In this document: piece after piece, positions 27,115-36,539 of the stretch
Layout of the letters: each line of letters starts with the position of its first letter
Numbering within the stretch: position 1 is the stretch's first letter
Assembly: GCF_947494875.1 (NCBI RefSeq)
Contig: NZ_CANLWM010000005.1
Location: forward strand, 62,001 to 126,000
DNA length: 64,000 nucleotides
Origin: an uncultured Williamsia sp.
Lineage (GTDB): Bacteria > Actinomycetota > Actinomycetes > Mycobacteriales > Mycobacteriaceae
Reading direction: 5' to 3'
Notes under the pieces: generated by a model
What the model saw: the letters and a program-made list of their open reading frames with translations, nothing else
What the model was told of the DNA's origin: nothing
Databases searched by the model: none
Program-made: the position numbers and the translations under genes

Positions 27115-27726
27115 GTGACCGACCCGAAGAACCTCCTCACCGCGACGGGTTCGCCGATCACCGCGAGCTCCGGCGTCGCGGGCCTGAACCTCAGCGACTC
27201 GGTTTTCGAGCGCCTGCTGCGCGAGCGGATCATCTTCCTCGGCACCCAGGTCGACGACGACATCGCCAACCGCCTCTGCGCCCAGATCCTCCTGCTCTCG
27301 GCGGAGGACAGCACCAAGGACATCAGCCTCTACATCAACTCGCCGGGCGGGTCGGTCACCGCCGGCATGGCCATCTTCGACACGATGCAGCTCGCGCAGT
27401 GCGACGTGGCGACCTACGCGATGGGCATGGCCGCGTCGATGGGCCAGTTCCTGCTCGCCGCCGGCGCGAAGGGCAAGCGTCACGCGCTGCCGCACGCGCG
27501 GATCATGATGCACCAGCCGTCGGCCGGCATCGGTGGCACCGCGGCCGACATCGCGATCCAGGCCGAGCAGTTCGCCCTGACCAAGAAGGAGATGAACCGG
27601 CTCAACGCCGAGTTCACCGGTCAGCCGTTGGAGAAGATCGAGGCCGACGCCGACCGCGACAAGTGGTTCACCGCGGATGCGGCCAAGGAGTACGGGTTCG
27701 TCGATCACGTCATCACCCGCCCCTGA
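27115..27726 (+). CDS. clpP1: ATP-dependent Clp protease proteolytic subunit ClpP1
   Basis: 203 residues from GTG 27115, preceded by AGGAAG. The ClpP fold is complete: [20 protein letters not shown], catalytic Ser108 in GMAASMG, His133 in MMHQPSAG, and Asp in the DADRDKWF region. In actinobacteria ClpP1 and ClpP2 form a mixed two-ring protease that needs both subunits and works with ClpX or ClpC1; it is essential in mycobacteria. The gene is 67 bases before clpP2, and the pair is clearly an operon. A short upstream extension is possible in frame but lacks family similarity. Confidence 0.95.
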   Translation: MTDPKNLLTATGSPITASSGVAGLNLSDSVFERLLRERIIFLGTQVDDDIANRLCAQILLLSAEDSTKDISLYINSPGGSVTAGMAIFDTMQLAQCDVATYAMGMAASMGQFLLAAGAKGKRHALPHARIMMHQPSAGIGGTAADIAIQAEQFALTKKEMNRLNAEFTGQPLEKIEADADRDKWFTADAAKEYGFVDHVITRP

Positions 27727-27793
27727 CCGTCCGCCACGTAGGCCCATCGACACGCCGCGTCGCGGCACCACGAGCTTTTCGGAGAGAGAGCCC

Positions 27794-28465
27794 ATGACCA
27801 TGTTCGGTTCGTCCAGCCAGACCCCGTCGGGTCTCGCGCCCGCGGGCGCGCAGAGCCGGTACATCCTGCCGTCGTTCATCGAGCACACGCCCAACGGTGT
27901 GCGGGAGTACAACCCGTACGCCAAGCTCTTCGAGGAGCGCATCGTGTTCCTCGGGACCCCGATCGACGAGACCGTCGCGAACGACATCATGGCGCAGCTG
28001 CTGGTGCTGGAGTCACAGGATCCCGACCGCGACATCATCATGTACGTGAACTCGCCCGGCGGCAGCGTGCCGGCGATGCTCGCCATCTACGACACGATGC
28101 AGTACGTCCACTGCGACATCGCGACGGTGTGCCTGGGTGAGGCCGCGTCGGCCGCCGCGATCCTCCTGGCCGGAGGCACTCCGGGCAAGCGCGCCGCGCT
28201 GCCCAACGCGACCGTGCTGATCCACCAGCCGCGGACCGGTGGCGCCTACCAGGGTCAGGTCTCCGACCTCGAGATCCAGGCCGCCGAGATCGAGCGCATC
28301 CGCCGTCGACTCGACGACATCCTCGCCGGTCACACCGGACAGGACTCGGACAAGATCCGCCGCGACACCGACCGCGACAACATCCTGACCGCGGCTCAGG
28401 CCAAGGAGTACGGGATCATCGACGAGGTCTTCGAGTACCGGAAGAAGTCGGCTCGCTCGAGCTGA
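27794..28465 (+). CDS. clpP2: ATP-dependent Clp protease proteolytic subunit ClpP2
   Basis: 223 residues. Features: MYVNSPGGSVPAMLAIYDTM, catalytic Ser119 in GEAASAAAILLAGG and His144 in LIHQPRTGG. The tail DEVFEYRKKSARSS is typical. The N-terminal segment of about 35 residues before the mature fold is probably removed by autoprocessing, as known for actinobacterial ClpP2. GGAGAGAG precedes ATG 27794; ATG 27800 is a close alternative. Partner of ClpP1; ClpX, the unfoldase, is encoded 288 bases downstream. Confidence 0.95.
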   Translation: MTMFGSSSQTPSGLAPAGAQSRYILPSFIEHTPNGVREYNPYAKLFEERIVFLGTPIDETVANDIMAQLLVLESQDPDRDIIMYVNSPGGSVPAMLAIYDTMQYVHCDIATVCLGEAASAAAILLAGGTPGKRAALPNATVLIHQPRTGGAYQGQVSDLEIQAAEIERIRRRLDDILAGHTGQDSDKIRRDTDRDNILTAAQAKEYGIIDEVFEYRKKSARSS

Positions 28466-28476
28466 CGTGACGGCGA

Positions 28477-28507
28477 CACGCCCGGGGGCAGGGATGCGCC
28501 GGGCGTG
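28477..28507 (+). terminator. Candidate terminator after clpP2
   Basis: CACGCCCGG and CCGGGCGTG form a perfect 9-bp stem with a 13-nt loop, starting 12 bases after the clpP2 stop. No T-tract. Confidence 0.5.
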
Positions 28508-28753
28508 CTCGCACAGGGGCGATCCTGTACGTCCGGGCCCGCGGGTCCGAACGCACTGGTCGTGACACCACGGACGGCGCACCGCGGCACCACCGCACCA
28601 GGCGCGCCGCGGGTCGGGACACAGGTCCCGACATCGTGGTTATCGGTCGAAGTTCGGAGCACCCACGGGTACGGTCGGGAATACTGACCACCGGGTCGGT
28701 CCGCCCGTCGTGAGGCTCTCGCGGCGGTGCACGAGGAAGAGGTACAGCACACG

Positions 28754-30034
28754 ATGGCGCGAATCGGTGACGGCGGCGACCTGCTGAAGTGCTCGTTCTG
28801 CGGGAAGAGTCAGAAGCAGGTCAAGAAGCTCATCGCGGGTCCGGGTGTGTACATCTGCGACGAGTGCATCGACCTGTGCAACGAGATCATCGAGGAAGAA
28901 CTCGCGGAGTCGAGCGAGGTGAAGCTCGACGAGCTGCCGAAGCCCTCGGAGATCCGCGACTTCCTCGAGAACTACGTCATCGGCCAGGACACCGCCAAGC
29001 GGACCCTCGCGGTGGCCGTCTACAACCACTACAAGCGGATCCAAGCGGGCGACCGCAAGGACGTCCGCGGCGGTGAGGCCGTCGAGCTGGCGAAGTCCAA
29101 CATCCTCATGTTGGGGCCCACCGGGTGCGGCAAGACCTATCTCGCGCAGACGCTGGCCAAGATGCTCAACGTCCCGTTCGCGATCGCCGACGCCACCGCT
29201 CTCACCGAGGCCGGGTACGTGGGCGAGGACGTGGAGAACATCCTTCTCAAGCTCATCCAGGCCGCGGACTACGACGTGAAGCGCGCCGAGACCGGGATCA
29301 TCTACATCGACGAGGTCGACAAGATCGCCCGCAAGAGCGAGAACCCGTCGATCACGCGCGACGTCAGCGGCGAGGGTGTCCAGCAGGCGCTGCTGAAGAT
29401 CCTCGAGGGCACGCAGGCGTCGGTGCCGCCGCAGGGCGGTCGCAAGCACCCGCACCAGGAGTTCATCCAGATCGATACGACCAACGTGTTGTTCATCGTC
29501 GCGGGCGCGTTCGCCGGCCTCGAGCGCATCGTGTCCGATCGGATCGGCAAGCGTGGCATCGGGTTCGGCACCGAGGTCGCGAAGAAGAACGACGAGGAGA
29601 TGACCGACGCCTTCGCCGAGGTCATGCCCGAGGACCTGATCAAGTTCGGTCTGATCCCGGAGTTCATCGGCCGTCTGCCGGTGGTCGCGTCGGTGACGAA
29701 CCTCGACAAGGAGTCGCTGGTCTCGATCCTGTCGACCCCGAAGAACGCACTCGTCAAGCAGTACGTGCGTCTCTTCGAGATGGACGGCGTGGAGCTCGAG
29801 TTCAGCAGCGACGCTCTCGAGGCCGTCGCCGACCAGGCCATCCACCGTGGGACCGGCGCCCGTGGTCTGCGCGCCATCATGGAGGAGGTCCTCCTCCCGG
29901 TGATGTACGACATCCCCAGCCGCGACGACGTCGCCAAGGTGGTCGTGACCGGGGAGACGGTGCGGGACAACGTCCTCCCGACGATCGTCCCGCGCAAGCC
30001 GCGCCGCGACGAGCGTCGTGACAAGACCGCCTGA
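28754..30034 (+). CDS. clpX: Clp protease ATP-binding unfoldase ClpX
   Basis: 426 residues. The N-terminal zinc-binding domain has Cys13, Cys16, Cys35 and Cys38 ([20 protein letters not shown] then YICDEC). The AAA+ module has Walker A GPTGCGKT near residue 120, Walker [11 protein letters not shown] and sensor regions, plus the ClpP-binding IGF loop in [10 protein letters not shown]. It unfolds tagged substrates and threads them into ClpP1P2. ATG 28754 gives the usual N-terminus [18 protein letters not shown]; an in-frame GTG 27 bases upstream is possible. The 288-base gap upstream probably carries its own promoter; AATACT at 28680 is a weak -10 candidate. Confidence 0.96.
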   Translation: MARIGDGGDLLKCSFCGKSQKQVKKLIAGPGVYICDECIDLCNEIIEEELAESSEVKLDELPKPSEIRDFLENYVIGQDTAKRTLAVAVYNHYKRIQAGDRKDVRGGEAVELAKSNILMLGPTGCGKTYLAQTLAKMLNVPFAIADATALTEAGYVGEDVENILLKLIQAADYDVKRAETGIIYIDEVDKIARKSENPSITRDVSGEGVQQALLKILEGTQASVPPQGGRKHPHQEFIQIDTTNVLFIVAGAFAGLERIVSDRIGKRGIGFGTEVAKKNDEEMTDAFAEVMPEDLIKFGLIPEFIGRLPVVASVTNLDKESLVSILSTPKNALVKQYVRLFEMDGVELEFSSDALEAVADQAIHRGTGARGLRAIMEEVLLPVMYDIPSRDDVAKVVVTGETVRDNVLPTIVPRKPRRDERRDKTA

Positions 30035-30037
30035 CCC

Positions 30038-30847
30038 TCAGACCACGCGGTCCCCACCGGCGTAGACGTTCATCGACTCGCCGCGCAGGAAACCGACCAC
30101 GGTCATGCCGAGCTCCTGGCCGAGCGACACCGCCAACGACGACGGCGCCGACACGGCCGCGATGATCGGGACGCCGGCCATGCCGGCCTTCTGCACCAGC
30201 TCGAACGAGACCCGACTCGACACCATCAGCACCGTGTCGCGCAGCGGCAGCAGGTTCTCGCGCACCGCCCACCCGATCACCTTGTCGACGGCGTTGTGTC
30301 GGCCGACGTCCTCCCGGGCGACGAGCATGGTGCCATCGGTGCGGAAGAGGGCGGCTCCGTGGATGCCGCCGGTCGTCGCGAACGTGGTCTGCGCGGCGCG
30401 CAACGCGTCCGGCAGCGCGGCCAGGACATCGATGCCGACGCGGCAGTCGTCGGTGCTCAGGTCCCACGGGATCGCGGTGCGGATGCGGTCGATCTCACCG
30501 GTACCGCACACCCCACACGCCGACGTCGTCGCGAACGACCGGGGGGTCACCGGGCGCGCGTCGGTCGTCGCGATGTCGAGCACGTTGTAGGTGTTGCGAC
30601 CCTGGTCGTCGACGCCGTCGCAGTAGCGCACCGACGCGATCTCGTCAGCGCCCGAGATGAGGCCCTCGGCGAGCAGGAAACCGTGGACCAGGTCGACGTC
30701 GGCGCCCGGCGTCCGCATCGTGACGGTCAACGGCGTCCCACCGACCCGCATCTCGAGCGGTTCCTCGACGGCGAGGGTGTCGGCCCGTGTCGACTCGCCC
30801 GTCGGGCGGATACGCCTCACGCGGGCGCGGGTGGTGACGCGCCCCAT
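30038..30847 (-). CDS. fdhD: Formate dehydrogenase accessory sulfurtransferase FdhD
   Basis: 269 residues. The active-site motif SACGVCGTG places Cys111 and Cys114 as in FdhD (CxxC); EEPLEMRVGGTPLTVTMRTP, HGFLLAEGLI and REDVGRHNAVDKVIGWA are family hallmarks. FdhD transfers sulfur from a cysteine desulfurase to the bis-MGD molybdenum cofactor before it is inserted into formate dehydrogenase-type enzymes. Its ATG overlaps the stop of the upstream oxidoreductase by one base (TGATG), so the pair is coupled and the upstream protein is its likely client. A local convergence with clpX leaves only 3 bases between stops. Confidence 0.95.
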   Translation of the reverse strand: MGRVTTRARVRRIRPTGESTRADTLAVEEPLEMRVGGTPLTVTMRTPGADVDLVHGFLLAEGLISGADEIASVRYCDGVDDQGRNTYNVLDIATTDARPVTPRSFATTSACGVCGTGEIDRIRTAIPWDLSTDDCRVGIDVLAALPDALRAAQTTFATTGGIHGAALFRTDGTMLVAREDVGRHNAVDKVIGWAVRENLLPLRDTVLMVSSRVSFELVQKAGMAGVPIIAAVSAPSSLAVSLGQELGMTVVGFLRGESMNVYAGGDRVV

Positions 30848-33210
30848 CAGGCCGCGACGAGCCGCACGGTGATGCCCTTCGACACCGGGGTGTTCGACTT
30901 CGCGGCGACGAAGTCCAGCGGGACCAGCGGGTTGGTCTCCGGGTAGTACGCGGCGGCGTTGCCGGGTGGGGTGGGGTAGGAGACGACGACGAAGTCGTCG
31001 ACCCGTCGCTCCTCGACTCCGTTGTCCGTCTCGAACTCGGAGATGATCGAGACCCGTTGTCCGGCAGCCAGACCCATGGCCTCGATGTCCGACGGGTTGA
31101 CCATGACCACGCGCCGGTTGCCCTTGATCCCGCGATAACGGTCGTCGTGGCCGTAGATCGTGGTGTTGTACTGGTCGTGACTGCGCAGCGTCTGCATGAT
31201 CAGCCGTCCGGGCGGCGTCGGCAACCACACCAGCTCGTTGGTCGTGATCTGCGCCCGACCGGACTCGGTGGGGAACTCGCGCGCGTCGCGCGGCGGGTGC
31301 GGCAGCAGGAAACCGTCGGGCTGGCGTACGCGGGTGTTGAAGTCCTCGCACCCCGGGACGATCCGCGACACGTGGTCGCGGATGCGGTCGTAGTCGTCGG
31401 CGAGGCCGAGCCAGTCGACGGCGTGGTCGGCGCCGAACATGACGTGCGCCAGTTCGCAGACGATGCCGACCTCACTGCGCATCTGATCGCTCGACGGACG
31501 CAGCGACCCGCGGGACAGGTGCACCGACCCCATGGAGTCCTCGACCGACACCTGCTGCTTCCTCCCGCCGCGGATGTCGCGATCGGTACGGCCGAGTGTC
31601 GGCAGGATCAGATGTGTGGTGCCACCGGTCAGATGTGAGGCGTTCAGCTTGGTGCTCACCTGCACCGTGAGGCGACACTTCTCCAGCGCCGCGCGCGTCG
31701 CGGCGGTGTCCGGTGTGGCGGAGAGGAAGTTGCCCCCCATCGACATGAAGACGTCGACCTTGCCGTCCCGCATGGCGCGGATGGAGTCCACGACGTCCCA
31801 GCCGTGGTCGCGGGGGCTGACGATGCCCATCTCGGCGTCGAGGGCGGACAGGAACGACTCGGGCATCTGCTCCCAGATGCCCATCGTGCGGTCGCCCTGC
31901 ACGTTCGAGTGGCCGCGCACCGGGCAGACGCCGGCGCCGGGCTTGCCGATCATCCCGCGCAGCAGCAGCGCGTTCGACACCTCCTCGATGGTCGCCACCG
32001 CGTGCTTGTGCTGTGTGAGACCCATCGCCCAGCAGACGATGGTGCGCTCGGAGCGCTCCCACAGCTCGGCGAGCTTCTCCAGCTGCGCCATCGTGAGACC
32101 GGTCGCCTCGAGCACCTCGTCGAGGTCGGTCAGCTCGACAGCGGCGAGGTACTCGTCCAGGCCGTCGCAGTACTCGGTGAGGAAGTCGTGATCGAACACC
32201 GTTCCCGGCGAACGCTTCTCGTCGCGGAGCAGCAGGGCGGCCAGTCCACGGAACAGGGCCATGTCCCCGCCGAGGCGGACCTGGAGGAACTCGTCGGCGA
32301 TGTCGGTGCCGTCGGACAGGATGTCGCCGACGCGCTGCGGGTCGCGGAAGCGCATGAGCCCGGCCTCGGGCATCGGGTTGACCGCGACGATCGTCGCGCC
32401 GTTGCGCTTGGCGTCACCCAGGATCGACAGCATCCGGGGATGGTTCGTCCCCGGGTTCTGCCCGGCGATGACGATGAGGTCGGCGTTCTCGATGTCGAGG
32501 ACGGTGACCGACCCCTTGCCGATGCCGATCGTGGTCGACAGGGCGTGACCGGACGACTCGTGGCACATGTTCGAGCAGTCGGGCAGGTTGTTGGTGCCCA
32601 TCGACCGCGCGAACAGCTGGTAGACGAACGCGGCCTCGTTGCTGGTCCGGCCCGAGGTGTAGAACACGGCGCGGTCGGGATCGTCGAGACCGGAGAGTTC
32701 GTCGGCGATCACGCGGTAGGCGGAGTCCCAGTCGATGGGCTCGTAGTGCGTCGCGCCCTCGCGCAGTATCACCGGGTGCGTGATGCGTCCCTGCTGCGAC
32801 AGCCAGTACTCGCTGCGCTCGCGCAGCGCCTCGACGGGGTGCGCGGCGAAGAACTCCGGCGTGACGGTGCGTCGCGTCGCCTCCTCCGCCACCGCCTTGG
32901 CGCCGTTCTCGCAGAACTCCGCCGGCTTGCGCCCGCCGGGCTTCTCCGGCCACGCGCAACCGGGGCAGTCGAAACCGTGGCGCTGGTTGAGCTCCAGGAA
33001 CGTCTTGGCCGTCCGGAACGGGCCCATCTGGGTGAAGCCGCGCTGCATGGAGACGGCGACCGCGGGGATGCCGGCGGCGTAGGTCTTGACGTCGTGGACC
33101 GACGTCTCCTCCGGTTCGGCGACCGTGGTCTCGGGGGCGGCGGGGCGGGGCGGGGTGGCCGGGGGGTAGCCGTCCCCGGGGATGTCCTGCCGGGAACCGG
33201 TTGTCGTCAT
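30847..33210 (-). CDS. FdhF/YdeP-family molybdopterin oxidoreductase
   Basis: 787 residues from ATG 33210. The N-terminal Fe-S site has Cys82, Cys85 and Cys100 (GFDCPGCAWPEKPGGRKPAEF). Molybdopterin motifs include YTSGRTSNEAAFVYQLFAR, NLPDCSNMCHESSG with a Cys positioned to bind molybdenum, AGQNPGTNHPRML and GKPGAGVCPVRGHSNVQGDR; the C-terminal dinucleotide-binding beta-barrel ends near RGIKGNRRVVMVNP. There is no in-frame TGA, so it is a cysteine-type enzyme. The YdeP branch is linked to acid resistance in E. coli, and a formate dehydrogenase activity is not assured. A minus-strand CACTAT ends 7 bases before the ATG. It forms a cofactor cluster with fdhD and divergent mobA. Confidence 0.9.
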   Translation of the reverse strand: MTTTGSRQDIPGDGYPPATPPRPAAPETTVAEPEETSVHDVKTYAAGIPAVAVSMQRGFTQMGPFRTAKTFLELNQRHGFDCPGCAWPEKPGGRKPAEFCENGAKAVAEEATRRTVTPEFFAAHPVEALRERSEYWLSQQGRITHPVILREGATHYEPIDWDSAYRVIADELSGLDDPDRAVFYTSGRTSNEAAFVYQLFARSMGTNNLPDCSNMCHESSGHALSTTIGIGKGSVTVLDIENADLIVIAGQNPGTNHPRMLSILGDAKRNGATIVAVNPMPEAGLMRFRDPQRVGDILSDGTDIADEFLQVRLGGDMALFRGLAALLLRDEKRSPGTVFDHDFLTEYCDGLDEYLAAVELTDLDEVLEATGLTMAQLEKLAELWERSERTIVCWAMGLTQHKHAVATIEEVSNALLLRGMIGKPGAGVCPVRGHSNVQGDRTMGIWEQMPESFLSALDAEMGIVSPRDHGWDVVDSIRAMRDGKVDVFMSMGGNFLSATPDTAATRAALEKCRLTVQVSTKLNASHLTGGTTHLILPTLGRTDRDIRGGRKQQVSVEDSMGSVHLSRGSLRPSSDQMRSEVGIVCELAHVMFGADHAVDWLGLADDYDRIRDHVSRIVPGCEDFNTRVRQPDGFLLPHPPRDAREFPTESGRAQITTNELVWLPTPPGRLIMQTLRSHDQYNTTIYGHDDRYRGIKGNRRVVMVNPSDIEAMGLAAGQRVSIISEFETDNGVEERRVDDFVVVSYPTPPGNAAAYYPETNPLVPLDFVAAKSNTPVSKGITVRLVAA

Positions 33211-33217
33211 GTTCCCC

Positions 33218-33223
33218 ATAGTG
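33218..33223 (-). promoter_or_regulatory. -10 hexamer CACTAT for the FdhF-like gene
   Basis: On the minus strand CACTAT ends 7 bases before ATG 33210 with no ribosome site, so a leaderless mRNA is likely. It lies 25 bases from the divergent mobA -10. Confidence 0.45.
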
Positions 33224-33248
33224 GCCCCGCGGGCGGGCCCCGTCACGC

Positions 33249-33254
33249 GATACT
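33249..33254 (+). promoter_or_regulatory. -10 hexamer GATACT for mobA
   Basis: GATACT ends 6 bases before ATG 33261, predicting a leaderless transcript. The fdhF-mobA divergent intergenic region is only 50 bp. Confidence 0.55.
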
Positions 33255-33260
33255 CGACCG

Positions 33261-33866
33261 ATGTCGCAACCACTGGCCGGGATCGTGCTCGCGGGAGGCG
33301 CCTCGCGCCGGATGGGGGAGGACAAGGCGGCCCTCGACCTGGGCGGACAACCGATGCTCACGCGCATCGTGACCGAACTGCGACGACGATGCGATCCGAT
33401 CACGGTTGTCGCGGCGACGGCCTCGCCCGCGTACGCCGCCTTCGGCGACGAGCCCGGACTGCGCTGGGTCACCGACGAGGACCCGGGCACCGGACCCCTC
33501 GGGGCTCTCGCCGCGGGACTCACCGACGCGGCGGGCAACGGTGTGCCCGTCGTCTTCGTCTGCGCCACCGACATGCCGCTGCTGCGGGCGGAACTCGTCG
33601 ACGAGCTCGTCGCCGGACTCGGTCCCGACGACGAGGCGGTGATCGCCGAGGACGCCACCCGCCAGCACCCGCTCGCCGCGGTCTACCGGTCATCCTGCGC
33701 CGCGCGCCTCGCCGAACTGGTCGCCGGAGGCGAACGCCGCCTGCTCGCCGCACTCGACGGGATGACCGTGCACCGGGTCGGCGTCAGCGACCCGACGTGG
33801 CTGACGAACGTCAACGCTCCCGAGGACGTGCACCGGCTGCGCAGGGACAAGATCGCCATTCCCTAG
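33261..33866 (+). CDS. mobA: Molybdenum cofactor guanylyltransferase MobA
   Basis: 201 residues. The nucleotidyltransferase loop is GIVLAGGASRRMGEDKAALD (residues about 7-26), followed by TDEDPGTGPLGALAAGL and FVCATDMPLLRAEL, the GTP/Mg sites of the MobA family. It attaches GMP to molybdopterin to give MGD, the cofactor of FdhF-type enzymes, which fits its place opposite the oxidoreductase and fdhD. The stop codon TAG (33864-33866) is also the first half of the -10 of valS. Confidence 0.92.
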   Translation: MSQPLAGIVLAGGASRRMGEDKAALDLGGQPMLTRIVTELRRRCDPITVVAATASPAYAAFGDEPGLRWVTDEDPGTGPLGALAAGLTDAAGNGVPVVFVCATDMPLLRAELVDELVAGLGPDDEAVIAEDATRQHPLAAVYRSSCAARLAELVAGGERRLLAALDGMTVHRVGVSDPTWLTNVNAPEDVHRLRRDKIAIP

Positions 33867-33869
33867 ACT
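33864..33869 (+). promoter_or_regulatory. -10 hexamer TAGACT for valS, overlapping the mobA stop
   Basis: TAGACT begins with the mobA stop codon TAG and ends 6 bases before GTG 33876. The valS transcript is predicted to be leaderless, so valS can be expressed independently of mobA. Confidence 0.6.
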
Positions 33870-33875
33870 CGAACG

Positions 33876-36539
33876 GTGAGTTCGAGCCCCGAGACCGCCC
33901 CGAGGACCCCCGACGGATCCACGCTGCCCGCGAGCTGGGAGCCCGGTGCGCACGAGGCGCGCATCTACGACGGCTGGGTGGACAGCGGCGCCTTCACCGC
34001 CGACCCCGACAGCGGCAAGCCTCCGTTCTCCATCGTCATCCCCCCGCCGAACGTCAACGGGTCGCTGCACATGGGCCATGCGTTCGAACACGTCCTCATG
34101 GACGCGCTGAGCCGTCGCCGTCGCATGCAGGGCTACGAGGTGCTGTGGCTGCCCGGCATGGACCACGCCGCGATCGCCATGCAGGCGATGGTCGAGAAGC
34201 GGCTGTCCGCCGAGGGCACCGACCGCCACACGTTGGGACGTGAACGCTTCCTGGCCCGCGTGTGGGAGGCCAAGGAGGAGATCAGCGGCGACATCGGCGC
34301 GCAGATGCGCCGTCTCGGCGACGGTGTCGACTGGTCGCGCGAGCGCTTCACCATGGACGACGGGCTGTCGCGCGCGGTGCACACCGTGTTCAAGCGCATG
34401 TACGACGACGGCCTCATCTATCGCGCGGAACGACTCGTCAACTGGTCGCCGGTGTTGCAGACGGCCATCAGCGACATCGAGGTGTCCTACAGCGACATCG
34501 AGGGTGAGCTCGTCAGCTTCCGGTACGGGTCGACCGGCGACGCACAGCCGCACATCGTCGTCGCCACGACACGTCTGGAGACGATGCTCGGCGACACCGC
34601 CATCGCGGTGCACCCCGACGACGACCGCTACCGCGACCTCGTCGGCACCGAGCTGCCGCACCCCTTCCTCGAGCGCACCGTGCCGGTGATCGCCGACGAA
34701 CACGTCGACCCCGAGTTCGGCACGGGCGCAGTGAAGATCACGCCCGCCCACGACCCGAACGACTTCGCGATCGGTCAGCGTCACGGGCTGCCGATGCCGA
34801 CGATCATGGATGCCACGGGCCGGATCGCCGACACCGGAACACGTTTCGACGGTCTCGACCGGTTCGAGGCACGGGTCGCGGTGCGCGAGGCGCTCGCCGA
34901 GCAGGGCCGGATCGTCAAGGAGGTCCGCCCCTACGTCCACAGCGTCGGTCACTCCGAGCGCAGCGGAGAGCCCATCGAGCCGCGCCTGAGCATGCAGTGG
35001 TGGGTGCGGGTCGAGTCGCTGGCGAAGGCGGCCGGCGACGCGGTGCGCGACGGTTCGACGCAGATCCATCCGGCGTCGATGGAGTCCCGCTGGTTCGCCT
35101 GGGTCGACGACATGCACGACTGGTGCATCTCCCGGCAGCTGTGGTGGGGCCACCGCATCCCCATCTGGTACGGCCCCGACGGCGACGTGGTGTGCGTCGG
35201 CCCCGACGAGCAACCGCCGGTCGGCTACGAGCAGGATCCCGACGTCCTCGACACGTGGTTCTCCTCGGGCCTGTGGCCGTTCTCCACCCTCGGCTGGCCC
35301 GACGACTCCACCGACCTGCGGACGTTCTATCCGACCAGTGTCCTGGTCACCGGCTACGACATCCTGTTCTTCTGGGTGGCCCGGATGATGATGTTCGGCA
35401 CCTACGTCGGGAAGTCACTGGACTTCGACGCCCCCGTCCCGTTCCATCACCTGTTCCTCCACGGACTCGTCCGCGACGAGCACGGCCGCAAGATGTCGAA
35501 GTCGAAGGGCAACGGCATCGACCCGCTCGACTGGGTGGACCGCTACGGTGCCGACGCGCTGCGGTTCACGCTGGCGCGCGGCGCACGCCCCGGGGCGGAC
35601 CTCTCGGTGGGTGAGACCAACGCCCAGGACAGCCGCAACTTCGCGACGAAGCTGTTCAACGCGACCCGCTTCGCGCTCATGAACGGCGCTCGCGTGGGCG
35701 AGATCCCGTCCGACGCCGACCTCACCGACGCCGACCGGTGGATCCTCCGTCGCCTCGACGAGGTGCTCGCCGAGGCGGACGCCGGGTTCGAGTCCTACGA
35801 GTTCTCCCGGGCCTGCGAGGCGCTCTACCACTTCGCCTGGGACGAGTTCTGCGACTGGTACCTCGAGCTGTCGAAGGTGCAGGTGTCCGGCGACGCCGCG
35901 CAGACCACCGCGCTGGTCCTCGGCCGTGTCCTGGACTCCCTGCTGCGTGCCCTGCACCCGGTGATGCCGTTCGTCACCGAGGTGCTGTGGACCGCGCTGA
36001 CCGGGCACGAGACGGTGACCCTCGCGGCCTGGCCGCAGCCCACCGGTGCCCGCGACGACGCCGATTCGGCTGCCACCGAACGCATCTCGGCGGTCCAGCA
36101 CCTGATCACGGAGATCCGACGGTTCCGCAGCGACCAGGGTCTGCCGCCGGGCAAGCGCGTCCCGGCCGACATCGACGGACTCGACGCGGCGGGGCTCGCG
36201 ACGCTCGCGCCCTATGTCGACACCCTCGCCCGACTCGACGCCAAGGGTGACGACTTCTCGGCGACGGCGACCCTCGAGGTGCGTGTCGGCGCGCAGACCG
36301 TCCGCGTCGCGGTCGACACCTCCGGCACCGTGGACGTCGAGGCCGAGAAGCGTCGTCTGGCCAAGGATCTCGCGGCCGCGGAGAAGGAGCGGGACCAGAC
36401 GAGCGGGAAGCTCGGCAACGAACAGTTCCTCGCCAAGGCGCCCGATCACGTCGTCGCCCGCATCCGCGAACGCAACGAGCTGGCGCTCGCCGAGATCGAC
36501 CGTCTCGGTGCGGCGTTGGCGGCGATGGGCGGCTCGTGA
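33876..36539 (+). CDS. valS: Valyl-tRNA synthetase
   Basis: 887 residues, the size of class I ValRS. The HIGH motif is HMGH at 65-68 ([15 protein letters not shown]) and KMSKS is at 539-543. The CP1 editing domain includes [19 protein letters not shown], and a C-terminal coiled coil (about 820-887, [20 protein letters not shown]) binds the tRNA. It charges tRNA-Val and clears Thr-tRNA-Val. The GTG start has a close -10 and no ribosome site. The stop overlaps the folC GTG (GTGA). Confidence 0.97.
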   Translation: MSSSPETAPRTPDGSTLPASWEPGAHEARIYDGWVDSGAFTADPDSGKPPFSIVIPPPNVNGSLHMGHAFEHVLMDALSRRRRMQGYEVLWLPGMDHAAIAMQAMVEKRLSAEGTDRHTLGRERFLARVWEAKEEISGDIGAQMRRLGDGVDWSRERFTMDDGLSRAVHTVFKRMYDDGLIYRAERLVNWSPVLQTAISDIEVSYSDIEGELVSFRYGSTGDAQPHIVVATTRLETMLGDTAIAVHPDDDRYRDLVGTELPHPFLERTVPVIADEHVDPEFGTGAVKITPAHDPNDFAIGQRHGLPMPTIMDATGRIADTGTRFDGLDRFEARVAVREALAEQGRIVKEVRPYVHSVGHSERSGEPIEPRLSMQWWVRVESLAKAAGDAVRDGSTQIHPASMESRWFAWVDDMHDWCISRQLWWGHRIPIWYGPDGDVVCVGPDEQPPVGYEQDPDVLDTWFSSGLWPFSTLGWPDDSTDLRTFYPTSVLVTGYDILFFWVARMMMFGTYVGKSLDFDAPVPFHHLFLHGLVRDEHGRKMSKSKGNGIDPLDWVDRYGADALRFTLARGARPGADLSVGETNAQDSRNFATKLFNATRFALMNGARVGEIPSDADLTDADRWILRRLDEVLAEADAGFESYEFSRACEALYHFAWDEFCDWYLELSKVQVSGDAAQTTALVLGRVLDSLLRALHPVMPFVTEVLWTALTGHETVTLAAWPQPTGARDDADSAATERISAVQHLITEIRRFRSDQGLPPGKRVPADIDGLDAAGLATLAPYVDTLARLDAKGDDFSATATLEVRVGAQTVRVAVDTSGTVDVEAEKRRLAKDLAAAEKERDQTSGKLGNEQFLAKAPDHVVARIRERNELALAEIDRLGAALAAMGGS

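Noticed and set aside
30847-33210. Selenocysteine formate dehydrogenase
   Set aside because: No in-frame TGA is present; a cysteine lies in the NMCHESSG motif.
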